Positions 8,233-17,454 are shown, numbered from the stretch's first letter. The stretch is DNA of 64,000 nt from Paenibacillus sediminis (GCF_017873765.1 NZ_JAGGKP010000005.1:1-64000); one strand, 5' to 3'. Notes: generated from the letters alone by a model not told the origin. Program-made: numbers and translations.

Positions 8233-9591
8233 TTACTTTGTTCGTTTGAGTAAATTCACAAGCAAGGCGGTAACTACAGTACCAATGACGATTGCCAGCA
8301 TATACATCAAGACGTTGCTGACTGCATTTGGAATGAGCAGTACGAACAGTCCACCGTGCGGTGCGCGAAGCATAACATCAAACAGCATCGTGAGCCCGCC
8401 AGCTACAGCAGATCCGATCATGAAGGACGGGATCATGCGCAGCGGATCGGAAGCTCCAAATGGAATGGCGCCTTCGGTAATGAAGGAAAGACCGAGAATG
8501 GAAGCGACTTTACCCGCTTGACGCTCTTCGTCCGTAAATTTCTTCGGCGCGATCATTGTTGCCAGCCATACGCCAAGCGGAGGGGTCATTCCTGCGGCCA
8601 TTACCGCTGCGATCGGGCCGTATACGCCGCTACCTAATAGACCGACGGCAAAGGTATAAGCTGTTTTGTTGAACGGTCCGCCCATATCGAGTGCCATCAT
8701 CGCTCCGAGCACAGCACCGAGAACAATCTTGTTAGCGGAGCCCATCGACCCGAGCCAAGTCGTAAGTCCGTCCATCAGCGCTTTTATCGGTTCACCAATA
8801 ACGTATATCATAAGCAGTCCAATGATTAATACAGAAAGAAGCGGAACAATTAATATCGGTTTTAATCCTTCAAAGTTTTTTGGCAGTTTAATATTTTGAA
8901 TTAGCCATTTGGCTGCATAACCTGCGATAAATCCAGCTAATATACCACCGATAAAACCGGCACCCATTGAGGTAGATAACACGCCTCCGACTAAACCTGG
9001 CGCAAGGCCTGGTTTGCCCGCAATGGAGAAAGCGATGTACCCAGACAGAACTGTGACCATAAGACCCATCGCTGAGCCGCCGATTTTGCCGAGCTGTGCA
9101 CCGAATGTTCCTTCTTCATGCGTAATGCCGAAGATGAAGGAAATGGCGATAATGAGACCGCCCGCCACAACGAGCGGTAACATATGAGATACGCCATTCA
9201 TCAAATGTCTGTATACTACGTTCTGCTTTTTAGCACTGGATTGATTGGTTTCATTGGCTTGAACTTTCTGAGAAAATTCGGTTGAAGCTTCTTTCGCGAG
9301 CGCACGGTCGATGAGTTCGCTTGGAATTTTTATTCCTTGAGCAACGGGCACTTTAATGACAGGTTTTCCGGCAAATCGACCTTCGTCGACATCGGTATCT
9401 GCAGCGATAATAATAGCATGCGCTTCAGCAATTTCTTGCGGTGTAATCTCATTCTCAACGCCTACAGCGCCGCGTGTTTCGATTTTGATCGGTATGTTTT
9501 TATCTTTAGCTGCTTTCTGCAAAGACTCTGCTGCCATGTATGTATGAGCAATTCCTGTTGGACAAGCAGTTACGGCTAATAACTTTTTCAT
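8233..9591 (-). CDS. fruA: PTS fructose transporter subunit EIIBC
   Basis: Imports fructose and phosphorylates it to fructose-1-phosphate. Residues 1-100 are the EIIB domain with the phosphocysteine Cys10 in TACPTGIAHTYMAAE; residues 125-450 are the EIIC membrane channel with about nine hydrophobic segments and the conserved stretches LDMGGPFNKTAY and ITEGAIPF. The 452-residue length fits an EIIBC protein lacking EIIA, which is the next gene. AAGGGTGGA precedes the ATG. It lies between fruK and the EIIA gene in one operon. Confidence 0.93.
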   Translation of the reverse strand: MKKLLAVTACPTGIAHTYMAAESLQKAAKDKNIPIKIETRGAVGVENEITPQEIAEAHAIIIAADTDVDEGRFAGKPVIKVPVAQGIKIPSELIDRALAKEASTEFSQKVQANETNQSSAKKQNVVYRHLMNGVSHMLPLVVAGGLIIAISFIFGITHEEGTFGAQLGKIGGSAMGLMVTVLSGYIAFSIAGKPGLAPGLVGGVLSTSMGAGFIGGILAGFIAGYAAKWLIQNIKLPKNFEGLKPILIVPLLSVLIIGLLMIYVIGEPIKALMDGLTTWLGSMGSANKIVLGAVLGAMMALDMGGPFNKTAYTFAVGLLGSGVYGPIAAVMAAGMTPPLGVWLATMIAPKKFTDEERQAGKVASILGLSFITEGAIPFGASDPLRMIPSFMIGSAVAGGLTMLFDVMLRAPHGGLFVLLIPNAVSNVLMYMLAIVIGTVVTALLVNLLKRTK

Positions 9592-9612
9592 GGATTATTC
9601 CACCCTTAATTG

Positions 9613-10560
9613 TTATTTTTGCTCTACCGTTTCAATCTTTACGTTCTGAAGGTTTGCAATTACTTTTGGTAGCCGGCATACCTCAGTTCCTGGTTCAGCA
9701 GCTGTAAGCGTACCTGCAGCCGTTGCCCAGCGTGCGGTATCATGCAGTGAACGGCCGTGGACTAGGCAGGAGGCGATAGCCGCTACCATAGAATCGCCGG
9801 CACCGACTGTACTTTTTGGAACAATAGGGAACGGACGGGCTCTAATTATTTCTTTGTCGCTGATAAAAATGGATCCATCTCCGCCCATTGAGACGATGAC
9901 CCATTTTACACCCTGATCTAGCAGCTTCTGAGCGGCGTGTATAATGTCCGTGTCTGTCTCCAATTTCATATTAAACAGCTGCTCCAGCTCATAAATGTTA
10001 GGCTTAATTGCAAATGGGACCGCTTTCAAGCCTGAGAGAAGAGCTTCGCCATCCGCATCGAGAATGGTTTTGACGTTTTTGGACTTTGCTTTGTGGATTA
10101 GATCGCGATAAATATCCGGAGAAGCGCCTAATGGAAGACTCCCCCCAACTACAAGCACTGAAGCTTCATCTAACAATGTGTCCATTTGATTAAGAAACTG
10201 GACCACATCATTATCGGCAATCTCAAAACCGCGTTCATTCACCTCGGTTGTCATTCGATTGTGATTATCGACGATTTTCAGATTTATTCGCGTTTCACCT
10301 TCAACTGGAATAAAGGAGTGATTGATCATGAGTTCATCTAAATGGTTTAAAAGTTGCTTGCCTTGGTATCCGCCATTAAAGCCGGTTGCTATTACATTTT
10401 CGCCGAATCTTCTCAGCACTTTAGCAACATTGATGCCTTTGCCTCCTGGATCGATGCGGATCTCTTGAACACGGTTTAAACCGCCGACTTGAAGTGTTTC
10501 CAAAGTTATCGTTTTATCGAGCGCTGGATTCAGCGTCACTGTGATGACTGATTCGTTCAA
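9613..10560 (-). CDS. fruK: 1-phosphofructokinase
   Basis: PfkB-family kinase that turns fructose-1-phosphate into fructose-1,6-bisphosphate. 315 residues; VTLNPALDKTI near the start, the substrate loop GGKGINVAKVLRRFG, and the C-terminal anion hole and catalytic Asp in STVGAGDSMVA. The start codon is TTG with GGAGG 10 bases upstream. It begins 18 bp after fruR ends. Confidence 0.94.
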   Translation of the reverse strand: MNESVITVTLNPALDKTITLETLQVGGLNRVQEIRIDPGGKGINVAKVLRRFGENVIATGFNGGYQGKQLLNHLDELMINHSFIPVEGETRINLKIVDNHNRMTTEVNERGFEIADNDVVQFLNQMDTLLDEASVLVVGGSLPLGASPDIYRDLIHKAKSKNVKTILDADGEALLSGLKAVPFAIKPNIYELEQLFNMKLETDTDIIHAAQKLLDQGVKWVIVSMGGDGSIFISDKEIIRARPFPIVPKSTVGAGDSMVAAIASCLVHGRSLHDTARWATAAGTLTAAEPGTEVCRLPKVIANLQNVKIETVEQK

Positions 10561-10578
10561 GTGATATACGCCTCCAAA

Positions 10579-11343
10579 CTATGCAATGGTAACACTTACA
10601 CCTTGCTTGCGAAGTTGATCAATGAAATGGTCATTAGCGCCTGCATCGATAATCAGATGATCGATTTCGGATAAATCGGCGACTTTGGCGTACCCCACTT
10701 TACCGATTTTGCTATGATCAGCGAGCAGGATTACTTCTTTGGCAATTTGAAACATTTTCCGCTTCGTTGCTGCTTCGATGATATTAGGTGTCGTAATTCC
10801 TTCTTCCAGATCCAAACCGTTGGTAGCTACAAAAGCCTTATCCACACGAACCATCTCAAGCGCTGTTTCTGCCATTGGTCCGACAAAAGCGAGCGTTTCA
10901 TACCTTAGCAGTCCGCCAACCATCGATAGTTCTAAACCGCGGTAGTCTTTCAATTCGTTCAGTACGATCATCGAGTTCGTAATAACTCGCACGTTCGATA
11001 ATGAGCGCATCTCTCTAGCTAAATGGAGGGTAGTTGTTCCGGCATCGAGCAGGACAGTATCTCCTTCGGAAATCATTTCACACGCTTTGCGAGCGATTTC
11101 CATTTTCTCCTCGCGAAATTGGTCTTCCTTTTCGATGACGGATGGTTCAAAGTTGACATTTTGGAGAGAAACGGCCCCGCCATGCGTTCGTTTAAGCAGG
11201 TTAGATTCCTCAAGTTCCTTCAAATCTCGGCGGACCGTAGATTCAGACACTTGAAACACTTCGCCGAGCTCTTGAACGGAGGCACGCTGATGCTCGTTGA
11301 CGTACAACATTATTTGTCGTTTTCTTTCTTCCTCAAAGAGCAA
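10579..11343 (-). CDS. fruR: DeoR-family regulator of the fructose operon
   Basis: Transcription factor of 254 residues. Residues 1-57 form the DeoR winged helix-turn-helix (SVQELGEVFQVSESTVRRDL, then LLKRTHGGA). The rest is the sugar-phosphate-sensing DeoRC domain (DAGTTTLHLA, ITNSM, GLDLEEGITT, ADHSKIGK). It likely represses the operon until fructose-1-phosphate accumulates. The start is TTG, preceded by AAGGTGGTGA. It is the promoter-proximal gene of fruR-fruK-EIIBC-EIIA. Confidence 0.92.
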   Translation of the reverse strand: MLFEEERKRQIMLYVNEHQRASVQELGEVFQVSESTVRRDLKELEESNLLKRTHGGAVSLQNVNFEPSVIEKEDQFREEKMEIARKACEMISEGDTVLLDAGTTTLHLAREMRSLSNVRVITNSMIVLNELKDYRGLELSMVGGLLRYETLAFVGPMAETALEMVRVDKAFVATNGLDLEEGITTPNIIEAATKRKMFQIAKEVILLADHSKIGKVGYAKVADLSEIDHLIIDAGANDHFIDQLRKQGVSVTIA

Positions 11344-11436
11344 TGGTTACATTCACCACCTTGATTGAAAATGAGCAATGTAATGATCAAATAGAAGTAT
11401 TTTATGAGCATTTATGAACGATTTTGCTTGTTTTTG

Positions 11437-11465
11437 ATTATAACAGCGTTTACATTGTCTGTAAA
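11437..11465 (-). promoter_or_regulatory. Promoter of the fru operon with embedded cre-like site
   Basis: On the minus strand TTTACA, a 17-bp spacer and TATAAT make a near-consensus sigma-A promoter, about 95 bp before fruR. TGTAAACGCTGTTA (11441-11454) in the spacer and -10 differs at one defined position from the catabolite-responsive consensus TGWNANCGNTNWCA, so CcpA repression is likely. TTTACA and TGTAAA also form an inverted repeat with a 5-bp gap over the -35, a possible FruR operator. Confidence 0.7.
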
Positions 11466-11641
11466 TGGGTGTTTTGTGAAGTTTTGTGCTTGTTATTAAA
11501 TGGGAAAAGACTCCTAGAGATTTTTGTCTGATAGGAGTAGAATGAAGGGGATGGTTAAGCAAAAAGTGATCGGACTAAATAAAATTTAAAACTGAATAGT
11601 ACCGTACCCGGTCAGTACGTACGTGAAAAGGTGTGATGTGA

Positions 11642-12859
11642 ATGGACTTCCCGTGGAAAAGAAACTTGATCGTACTGTGGATAGGGGTGTTCTTTTGCAG
11701 TACGGCGTATTCTATCTCGATTCCATTTCTTCCGATTTTTCTGAACACGGAGCTCGGTGTTGAGAACAATTTGGAAGCTTGGTCGGGAATCGCTTTCGGA
11801 ATTACGTTTTTGGCGAGTGCGTTAATTTCGCCGTTTTGGGGGTCGCTCGCGGATAAATATGGGCGTAAACCGATGCTTATCCGTTCAGGCTACAGCTTAG
11901 CAGCACTCTATTTAATAAACTATTTTGTTCATGATCCATACTTCTTTCTAGTGGTTCGTCTGTTCCAAGGTCTGCTTGCAGGTTTTGTACCTGCGTCAAT
12001 CGCACTTGTGGGGACGAACACTCCTGAAGAGAAGACAGGTTATGCACTAGGAATTATGTCGACTGCTGGAGCTACAGGCGGCATTATCGGTCCGCTCATC
12101 GGCGGGGTCGTAAGTCACTATTATGGGAATCGATTCGCCTTTCTCTTTTCCTGCGGAGTCGTTCTTGTGGCGGCATTGATTGCTACTTTTTTCGTAAAAG
12201 AGAAAAATTTCAATCGTGCTGCCGTTCGTTCGCATGTCATTGATGATATTAAGCTTGCTTCTAAAAATAGAACATTCATGACGCTGCTCGGTTTGATGGG
12301 GATCACGACATTTTCCGTGATGATTATAGAACCTTTGCTCACGGTATATGTGATGGATATGGGCGTTTCTAAGCGCAGCGCGTCACTTAGCTCGGGCATA
12401 ATTTTCTCTGCTGTCGGAATCGCGACTGTGCTTATGGCGCCGAGATGGGGAAAGATTGGCACAAAGAAAGGGTACCATAAAATGCTGTTCATCGGTCTGC
12501 TCGGGGGAGGGATCGGGAACATATTGCAATTTTTCGTACACAATTATATTGGTTTTGGGATATTACGCTTCGGATACGGACTGTTCTTCGCAGCTGTGTA
12601 TCCGTCGATCAATGCGATGATTGTGAGAGTGACAGACGCAAGTTTCCGCGGACGCGCATTCAGTCTGAATCAGTCTTCTGCACAGCTTGCGACTATGGCA
12701 GGTCCGATCATTGGGGGAATTCTTGGGGGGATCATTCCAATCCGCTGGGTGTTCGTCATTAATGGACTTATGCTGGTGATATCGGCTCTGCTTGTGAAGA
12801 CCAGCGGGCTGAGCTCCGTCAAGGTTAATCGTGAGGACAAGGCCGCTGTGCATAGTTAA
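11642..12859 (+). CDS. MFS transporter, probable drug efflux
   Basis: Major facilitator protein of 405 residues with about 12 membrane segments. The loop after TM2 carries the MFS signature (WGSLADKYGRKPMLI), and the second half repeats it as APRWGKIGTKKGYHKM. GATGGIIGPLIGG resembles motif C of drug/H+ antiporters, which supports export. AAAAGGTGTGA precedes the ATG. The neighbours, a divergent fru operon and a convergent membrane protein, do not reveal the substrate. Confidence 0.85.
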   Translation: MDFPWKRNLIVLWIGVFFCSTAYSISIPFLPIFLNTELGVENNLEAWSGIAFGITFLASALISPFWGSLADKYGRKPMLIRSGYSLAALYLINYFVHDPYFFLVVRLFQGLLAGFVPASIALVGTNTPEEKTGYALGIMSTAGATGGIIGPLIGGVVSHYYGNRFAFLFSCGVVLVAALIATFFVKEKNFNRAAVRSHVIDDIKLASKNRTFMTLLGLMGITTFSVMIIEPLLTVYVMDMGVSKRSASLSSGIIFSAVGIATVLMAPRWGKIGTKKGYHKMLFIGLLGGGIGNILQFFVHNYIGFGILRFGYGLFFAAVYPSINAMIVRVTDASFRGRAFSLNQSSAQLATMAGPIIGGILGGIIPIRWVFVINGLMLVISALLVKTSGLSSVKVNREDKAAVHS

Positions 12860-12873
12860 GTTTGATGAAGCAA

Positions 12874-12907
12874 AAAAGGAGGCGCCCAATTTTATTTGGA
12901 CGCCTCT
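12874..12907. terminator. Terminator between the MFS gene and the YhfC-like gene
   Basis: Stem GAGGCG-CCAA with TTGG-CGCCTC (one mismatch) around ATTTTAT. A run of six A on the left gives a U-tract for the minus-strand gene. Confidence 0.75.
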
Positions 12908-12926
12908 CTCTATTTAAAGATTCTAA

Positions 12927-13634
12927 CTACCAAAGCAGCAAGCCTGCCGCTAATGCAGCTCCTCCAATGACCATCCCAAATATCTCTGCGGTAGCAATCG
13001 ACTTGCGCACAAGTTGTACCATACTGATGTTGAACAGACTGTGTACAGGAATGAACACGAGAACGAGCCAAGGATTTGATGCGATACAGAGGGTCGCACC
13101 AATATGAAAGGCACTTGCTGAGATACGTTCAATGATACCCCACATGGGGTTAGAGCTACCTGTTCCTTGAGCTTGCAAAATCGCTTTTGCCTGCTCTGCT
13201 TTCTCATCCCTACGATTCGCTAGAGATGCAATTGCGATCACTTGAGTGATGACATATACAACCTCAATAGCGGCCCAGCCTTGCCCCAGCGATAACGCTG
13301 AAGTTTCCGTTAATGTAATGAAAAATGTTAAAGCGAGCAGTCTCACGGTCTCCTCTAGTGGCCCAGACGCTGAAATCATGATGATTTTGCCAGCCTTAGG
13401 CCATTTCAAGGAAATAACAGACAGCGGACCTCTTAAGAACAGCGCAGCGACCCATCCAGCTGCACCGATCCCAAATGCTTTCCATTCGAGCGGATGGCCG
13501 CTAACGTGGAACAGAGCCCAAAATGCAATCACGACAAGGACATAGAGTGGTACAGCAAATAAAGATTTTTTGGCCAACCGCCGAAATTGGTCAGCATCGA
13601 CATGGCGAGTTGGATTAGAATGCTCAAGATTCAT
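12927..13634 (-). CDS. YhfC-like predicted intramembrane metalloprotease
   Basis: Integral membrane protein of 235 residues with about seven hydrophobic segments. The motifs GPLEETVRLLAL (residues about 91-102), ERISASAFHIGATL (about 168-181) and IPVHSLFNIS (about 195-204) give the Glu-Glu...His...His set of the YhfC/CPBP-type membrane peptidases; proteolytic activity is inferred, not shown. It overlaps the upstream regulator gene by 11 bp, so both are translated from one mRNA. Confidence 0.6.
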   Translation of the reverse strand: MNLEHSNPTRHVDADQFRRLAKKSLFAVPLYVLVVIAFWALFHVSGHPLEWKAFGIGAAGWVAALFLRGPLSVISLKWPKAGKIIMISASGPLEETVRLLALTFFITLTETSALSLGQGWAAIEVVYVITQVIAIASLANRRDEKAEQAKAILQAQGTGSSNPMWGIIERISASAFHIGATLCIASNPWLVLVFIPVHSLFNISMVQLVRKSIATAEIFGMVIGGAALAAGLLLW

Positions 13635-14187
13635 CGGATTTTTCTCCTCCTATAATAGGTTCAGGAATGACAATGGTAGAAAATGTTCGCTTTCGCCGAT
13701 TAGATGCTGGCCCATTAGCAGCTCTTTTCTGAAGAGCAGTTCTAATTTCTAGCAAAGTCTCCTTAAATTCTTCATCACTAAGATAGAGCTCGACTTGCCT
13801 GAAAGATACGCCATCCTTGAATAGATCAAACTGAGGCTGTTCAAGATAACGGGAATATTCTGCTGATAACAACGACAAAAATTGAAGGAACAGTCCCATA
13901 TGTTCTTCGGAGCTCATTTGCCGGAGCTCTTCCTCGGAGATGCTAGCCCCAGATTGATCCATCGTGTAGACTTTCTCGGTTGCGCCTCTTTGTTTCACCG
14001 TATGATCTACAACGATAACCCCAGCTTTCTCCAAAATGTTCAAATGTCGATACATAGTAGCTTGCGGAATATCGGGGAGTAATTCACTTAGCTGCTGGCG
14101 GCTTAATTTACGTCCGGTGACGAGCGACTGGATTATTCGCATACGGATCGGATGGAGGATTAGATCAGCAGTTTTTGAATCGGACAT
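13624..14187 (-). CDS. Winged HTH (ArsR/PadR-like) transcriptional regulator
   Basis: 187 residues from the ATG at 14187; an in-frame extension of 39 residues lacks a ribosome site, while AAGAGGTG stands about 10 bases before this ATG. Residues 8-75 form an HTH_20-type domain (DLILHPIRMRIIQSLV, LSRQQLSELLPDIPQATMYRHL, LEKAGVI) with a basic wing (VKQRGATEKVY). The C-terminal part resembles ligand-binding regions of such regulators. It leads a two-gene operon with the YhfC-like gene. A palindrome over its own promoter suggests autoregulation. Confidence 0.8.
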   Translation of the reverse strand: MSDSKTADLILHPIRMRIIQSLVTGRKLSRQQLSELLPDIPQATMYRHLNILEKAGVIVVDHTVKQRGATEKVYTMDQSGASISEEELRQMSSEEHMGLFLQFLSLLSAEYSRYLEQPQFDLFKDGVSFRQVELYLSDEEFKETLLEIRTALQKRAANGPASNRRKRTFSTIVIPEPIIGGEKSDES

Positions 14188-14207
14188 CGATTTGTAACAC
14201 CTCTTTG

Positions 14208-14229
14208 TTATCATTATCAATAATGATAA
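14208..14229. promoter_or_regulatory. Palindromic operator over the promoter of the HTH regulator gene
   Basis: Perfect inverted repeat with 10-bp arms TTATCATTAT and ATAATGATAA separated by CA. It overlaps the -10 of a minus-strand promoter, TTTACT-17-TATTAT (-35 at 14249-14254, -10 at 14226-14231). The GATAATGATAA units recall Fur-family boxes, but autoregulation by the adjacent HTH protein is the simplest reading. Confidence 0.6.
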
Positions 14230-14346
14230 TATTTCATTTTCCATGAAAAGTAAATAGTGTTTAGAAAAAAGTATCACTGTTTCGGGCGAAAAGTACATTA
14301 GCAATCTGAAGAGTTTACTTGAAACGGGTGTATGTTGGGTAAATAG

Positions 14347-14371
14347 AAAGCCGCCAAATAGGCGGCTTTTA
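14347..14371. terminator. Terminator of the sulfurtransferase gene
   Basis: Perfect stem AAAGCCGCC / GGCGGCTTT around AAATA. The left flank (AAATAG) supplies a modest U-rich tail on the minus strand. Confidence 0.8.
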
Positions 14372-14391
14372 TTATCTGCATGTAGATTTCT

Positions 14392-15228
14392 TTACTCCAC
14401 ACCCGTCGCAATTGGATTATCCTTATAACTAATCCAGTCGCTCCAGCTTCCTGCATATAACTTGACTTTATCATAACCAGCTTCCTGTAGTGCGATCACA
14501 TTAGGGCATGCTGTGACGCCTGATCCACAATAGACGATCACTTGTTGATCGGCAGGAATATCCTCAAACTGCTTTTTGATTAGTTCAGATGATTTCCAGT
14601 GAAGCTTGTCATCTAATAGATTTCTCCAAAATTTATTAACGGCCCCGGGAATATGTCCGGCTGCTTTATCCATTGTTTCTTCTATACCAGCAAAGCGTCT
14701 CGGATCTCTGGAATCTATGAGAAGTGCACTATTCTCTTTAATAGCTTTTCTAACATCGTCAACATGTGCCAGCATGTCTGGCTGCAAGTTTGGAACGAAC
14801 GTCTTAGGAATGGTTATTGGCTGTTCCTGACTAACAGGATAGCGGCCATCCTTCCATGCCGTGAAGCCTTCATCCATCACGAATACGTTTGTATGACCCA
14901 TGTAGCGCAGAAGCCACCATAGTCGTGAAGCCATCGCGCCTCCTTGATCATCGTAGGCAACAACACGGGTCGTGAGATCAATGCCCAATTGTCCTAGGCG
15001 CTTCGCGAGACGGGTTACGTCAGGCAAAGGGTGACGCCCTCCATGCTCGGTAACTGGATCAGAAAGGTCTTGCTCTAAATCTAAATAGACAGCTCCCGGA
15101 ATATGCGCCTCCTCGAACGCGCTTCGCCCCGCACCCTTATGACCTAATTCAAAGCGGCAATCTACGATGACCTGATCCGGTTCGTACAACCGTGCTAACA
15201 GCCAATTTTTAGAGACGATATATTGCAT
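14392..15228 (-). CDS. sseA: Sulfurtransferase (thiosulfate / 3-mercaptopyruvate type)
   Basis: Tandem rhodanese protein of 278 residues. The N-terminal inactive rhodanese domain (VDCRFELGHKG, GAVYLDLEQDLS) is followed by a catalytic domain with Cys234 in the loop CGSGVTA. The CGSGVT form is usual for 3-mercaptopyruvate sulfurtransferases, whereas thiosulfate enzymes tend to have CRKGVT, so mercaptopyruvate is the likelier donor. AGGAGGTG precedes the ATG. Single-gene unit. Confidence 0.88.
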   Translation of the reverse strand: MQYIVSKNWLLARLYEPDQVIVDCRFELGHKGAGRSAFEEAHIPGAVYLDLEQDLSDPVTEHGGRHPLPDVTRLAKRLGQLGIDLTTRVVAYDDQGGAMASRLWWLLRYMGHTNVFVMDEGFTAWKDGRYPVSQEQPITIPKTFVPNLQPDMLAHVDDVRKAIKENSALLIDSRDPRRFAGIEETMDKAAGHIPGAVNKFWRNLLDDKLHWKSSELIKKQFEDIPADQQVIVYCGSGVTACPNVIALQEAGYDKVKLYAGSWSDWISYKDNPIATGVE

Positions 15229-15344
15229 TTCTGAACACCTCCTATCATGGATATGCGTAATCTGCCTAACTTAATCATTGTACATGCTATTTGAGTTCTT
15301 GAAAATAATACAGAACGAGCACGACACGTTTGGGAGGTTAAGAA

Positions 15345-15452
15345 ATGACAGATTTAAAGGAGGTTTATTCGACATTATTTATCAAATTCGTTAAAACGCC
15401 ATACTGCATTGAGTCTAATTTTGGTTGGAAAATATACTATTTTCACAATTAA
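15345..15452 (+). CDS. Possible 35-residue peptide upstream of the sensor kinase
   Basis: Short ORF in the 315-bp gap between the sulfurtransferase and kinase genes. GGGAGG stands 7 bases before the ATG, an ideal ribosome site. The product starts MTDLKEVYSTLF, has one Cys and is aromatic-rich at its end (WKIYYFHN). I do not recognise it. A 0A-box-like TTCGACA lies inside it and TGTCGAA at 15505-15511, between it and the kinase. It could be a leader or signal peptide, or chance. Confidence 0.4.
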   Translation: MTDLKEVYSTLFIKFVKTPYCIESNFGWKIYYFHN

Positions 15453-15561
15453 TTTATTATTTTTTACTAATTTTCTTGTTTTCAGAAAGGAAGATTAAGG
15501 AAATTGTCGAATCATAGTAGTACTAATTCTCATCAAAAATAGAGTGCACCTGGAGGGTTAT

Positions 15562-17451
15562 ATGGAATTTGTACCGAAATATACGGCATTGTTTTCGATT
15601 CTTTCTTTTCTTTTTTTTATGTTCAATCCTTCGGAAGCGCATGGCGAAACGAAAATCAATTCCGTTTCAATTACGCAATGGCAGATCAAATGGGAGGACA
15701 ACAATGATAAAGTGCTTCCTTCCTCTGAACGATGGATCAATAGCAATATAGATTCATCTGCTCCTGAAAAGCCGAAGGATACTGAAAGCCTTTGGGTTAA
15801 GGTTGTATTACCGTCTATGCACTGGAATCGCACAGCTGTATATTTTGAGAAAGTATATGCCCAGCATCTTACGATTTATATGGGGAATAAAAAGCTGTAC
15901 GATTCGGAGCGAGGATACGGCAATGACATTCACCGAGTGCTTATCCCCCTTGATTCAAGGGATACGCACAAGGAATTATATTTGAAAATTCAGACCACAA
16001 GTGATCGAATTGGCCTGCAAAGTGTCATAAGAATGGGAGATTACAATGAGCTGCTGCCGATGTTTGTTAGCCGAGATTTAGGTGACATTATATTAGGAAG
16101 CGGATTTCTATTTATCGCGTTAATTATGTTCGTATGTTCCATATTTTTAAAGAAAACACAAATGGCGGGATGGAATGCTTTAAATGTGATCATTTTATCA
16201 CTGGGACTTATTATTATTACTTATTCACCTTTTGTCTCCACGTTCTATGGAGAATATGGGAACGTATTAATCAGTCTGTTTGACTTATCTTTATTTATAT
16301 TGCTGCCAGCACTGACCATTTTTTTCGAAAAGATTTTCGGAGAAGGACCGTATTCTATCATTTCCAAGAGCCGTAAGTTATTAGTTGGGTTTTCGATTAT
16401 GTGTACGTTATTTTTGATCGTAAATCATCTGACAGACCTTCAATATTCGAATGCTTATTATTTTGTGTCCGTTACTCTGCTTGGGATCGTCTTCATCCTT
16501 CAGTTATTTGTAATCGTTGGTTTATCTGTCATGTATGCTATCCAAGGGAATAAGGATGCACTTATTTTATCAATAGGATTTGCTGTGTTCGGGCTAATCG
16601 TCATTATCGAAATGATATGGTTCTATATTCGAGCAGGGCACTACGATTTTTTCTTATTTAAATGGGGGATCGTCTGCTTTATTGTTACTCCCATTATTAT
16701 ACTGGGCAGGAATTTTGCTAGAGATCATGATAGAGTCGTGAAATATACACGAGAGCTAGAGCTGTATAACAATGAGATACAACGTTCAGAGAAGATGGAG
16801 ATGATCAGCGGGCTGGCTGCTTCAGTTGCGCATGAGGTTCGTAATCCGCTTCAAGTTACACGCGGCTTTCTGCAGCTACTGTCGAACAGGACGGATGATA
16901 AAGAGCGAGATTATTTGCTGCTTGCTGTAGCTGAATTAGACAGAGCCTCTCACATTATTACGGACTTTCTGACTTTCGCAAAACCGCAGCTTGAGGATAT
17001 TAAAGTGCTTCACTTGTCCGAGGAAATTAAACATATTGTAGGTGTTCTGAAACCTCTTGCCAATTTGCAAGGGGGAGAGATTATCGTTGATATTCCGAAC
17101 AATCTGTACATACTTGGTAATTCCTCGAAATTTAAACAAGCCCTTATTAATATGATCAAAAATAGCATCGAAGCTTTGGATGGTCCCGGTCAGGTTCATG
17201 TATGGGCTTATATGTCAGTTGACAGGGTGTTTATACATATTAAAGATAATGGGGAAGGAATGGAGCCTGAAGTGCTGTCACGATTGGGACAACCTTATTT
17301 TTCAAACAAAACGAAGGGCACGGGACTTGGACTCATGGTTACTTTTCGAATTATTGAGGTGATGGAAGGGAATATCAAGTTTAAGAGTAAGAAGGGAGAA
17401 GGAACAGAGGCGATCATTAGCTTTCCCTTAGTTTACGGAAATAAAAATTGA
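15562..17451 (+). CDS. Membrane sensor histidine kinase, KinB/sporulation-kinase-like
   Basis: Orphan histidine kinase of 629 residues. A signal/anchor segment (residues 5-25) leads to an extracytoplasmic region of about 140 residues, then seven hydrophobic segments (about 170-385), a short linker helix, the dimerisation domain with His424 in VAHEVRNPLQVTRGFLQLL, and the ATPase domain with N (MIKNSIEAL), G1 (DNGEGM) and G2 (GTGLGL) boxes. VAHEVRNPL with the following FLQLL is typical of sporulation phosphorelay kinases. An upstream GTG at 15544 is possible, but GGAGGG fits the ATG at 15562. No response regulator is adjacent. It converges on the peptide/isoprenoid-enzyme operon. Confidence 0.88.
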   Translation: MEFVPKYTALFSILSFLFFMFNPSEAHGETKINSVSITQWQIKWEDNNDKVLPSSERWINSNIDSSAPEKPKDTESLWVKVVLPSMHWNRTAVYFEKVYAQHLTIYMGNKKLYDSERGYGNDIHRVLIPLDSRDTHKELYLKIQTTSDRIGLQSVIRMGDYNELLPMFVSRDLGDIILGSGFLFIALIMFVCSIFLKKTQMAGWNALNVIILSLGLIIITYSPFVSTFYGEYGNVLISLFDLSLFILLPALTIFFEKIFGEGPYSIISKSRKLLVGFSIMCTLFLIVNHLTDLQYSNAYYFVSVTLLGIVFILQLFVIVGLSVMYAIQGNKDALILSIGFAVFGLIVIIEMIWFYIRAGHYDFFLFKWGIVCFIVTPIIILGRNFARDHDRVVKYTRELELYNNEIQRSEKMEMISGLAASVAHEVRNPLQVTRGFLQLLSNRTDDKERDYLLLAVAELDRASHIITDFLTFAKPQLEDIKVLHLSEEIKHIVGVLKPLANLQGGEIIVDIPNNLYILGNSSKFKQALINMIKNSIEALDGPGQVHVWAYMSVDRVFIHIKDNGEGMEPEVLSRLGQPYFSNKTKGTGLGLMVTFRIIEVMEGNIKFKSKKGEGTEAIISFPLVYGNKN

Positions 17452-17454
17452 TGT

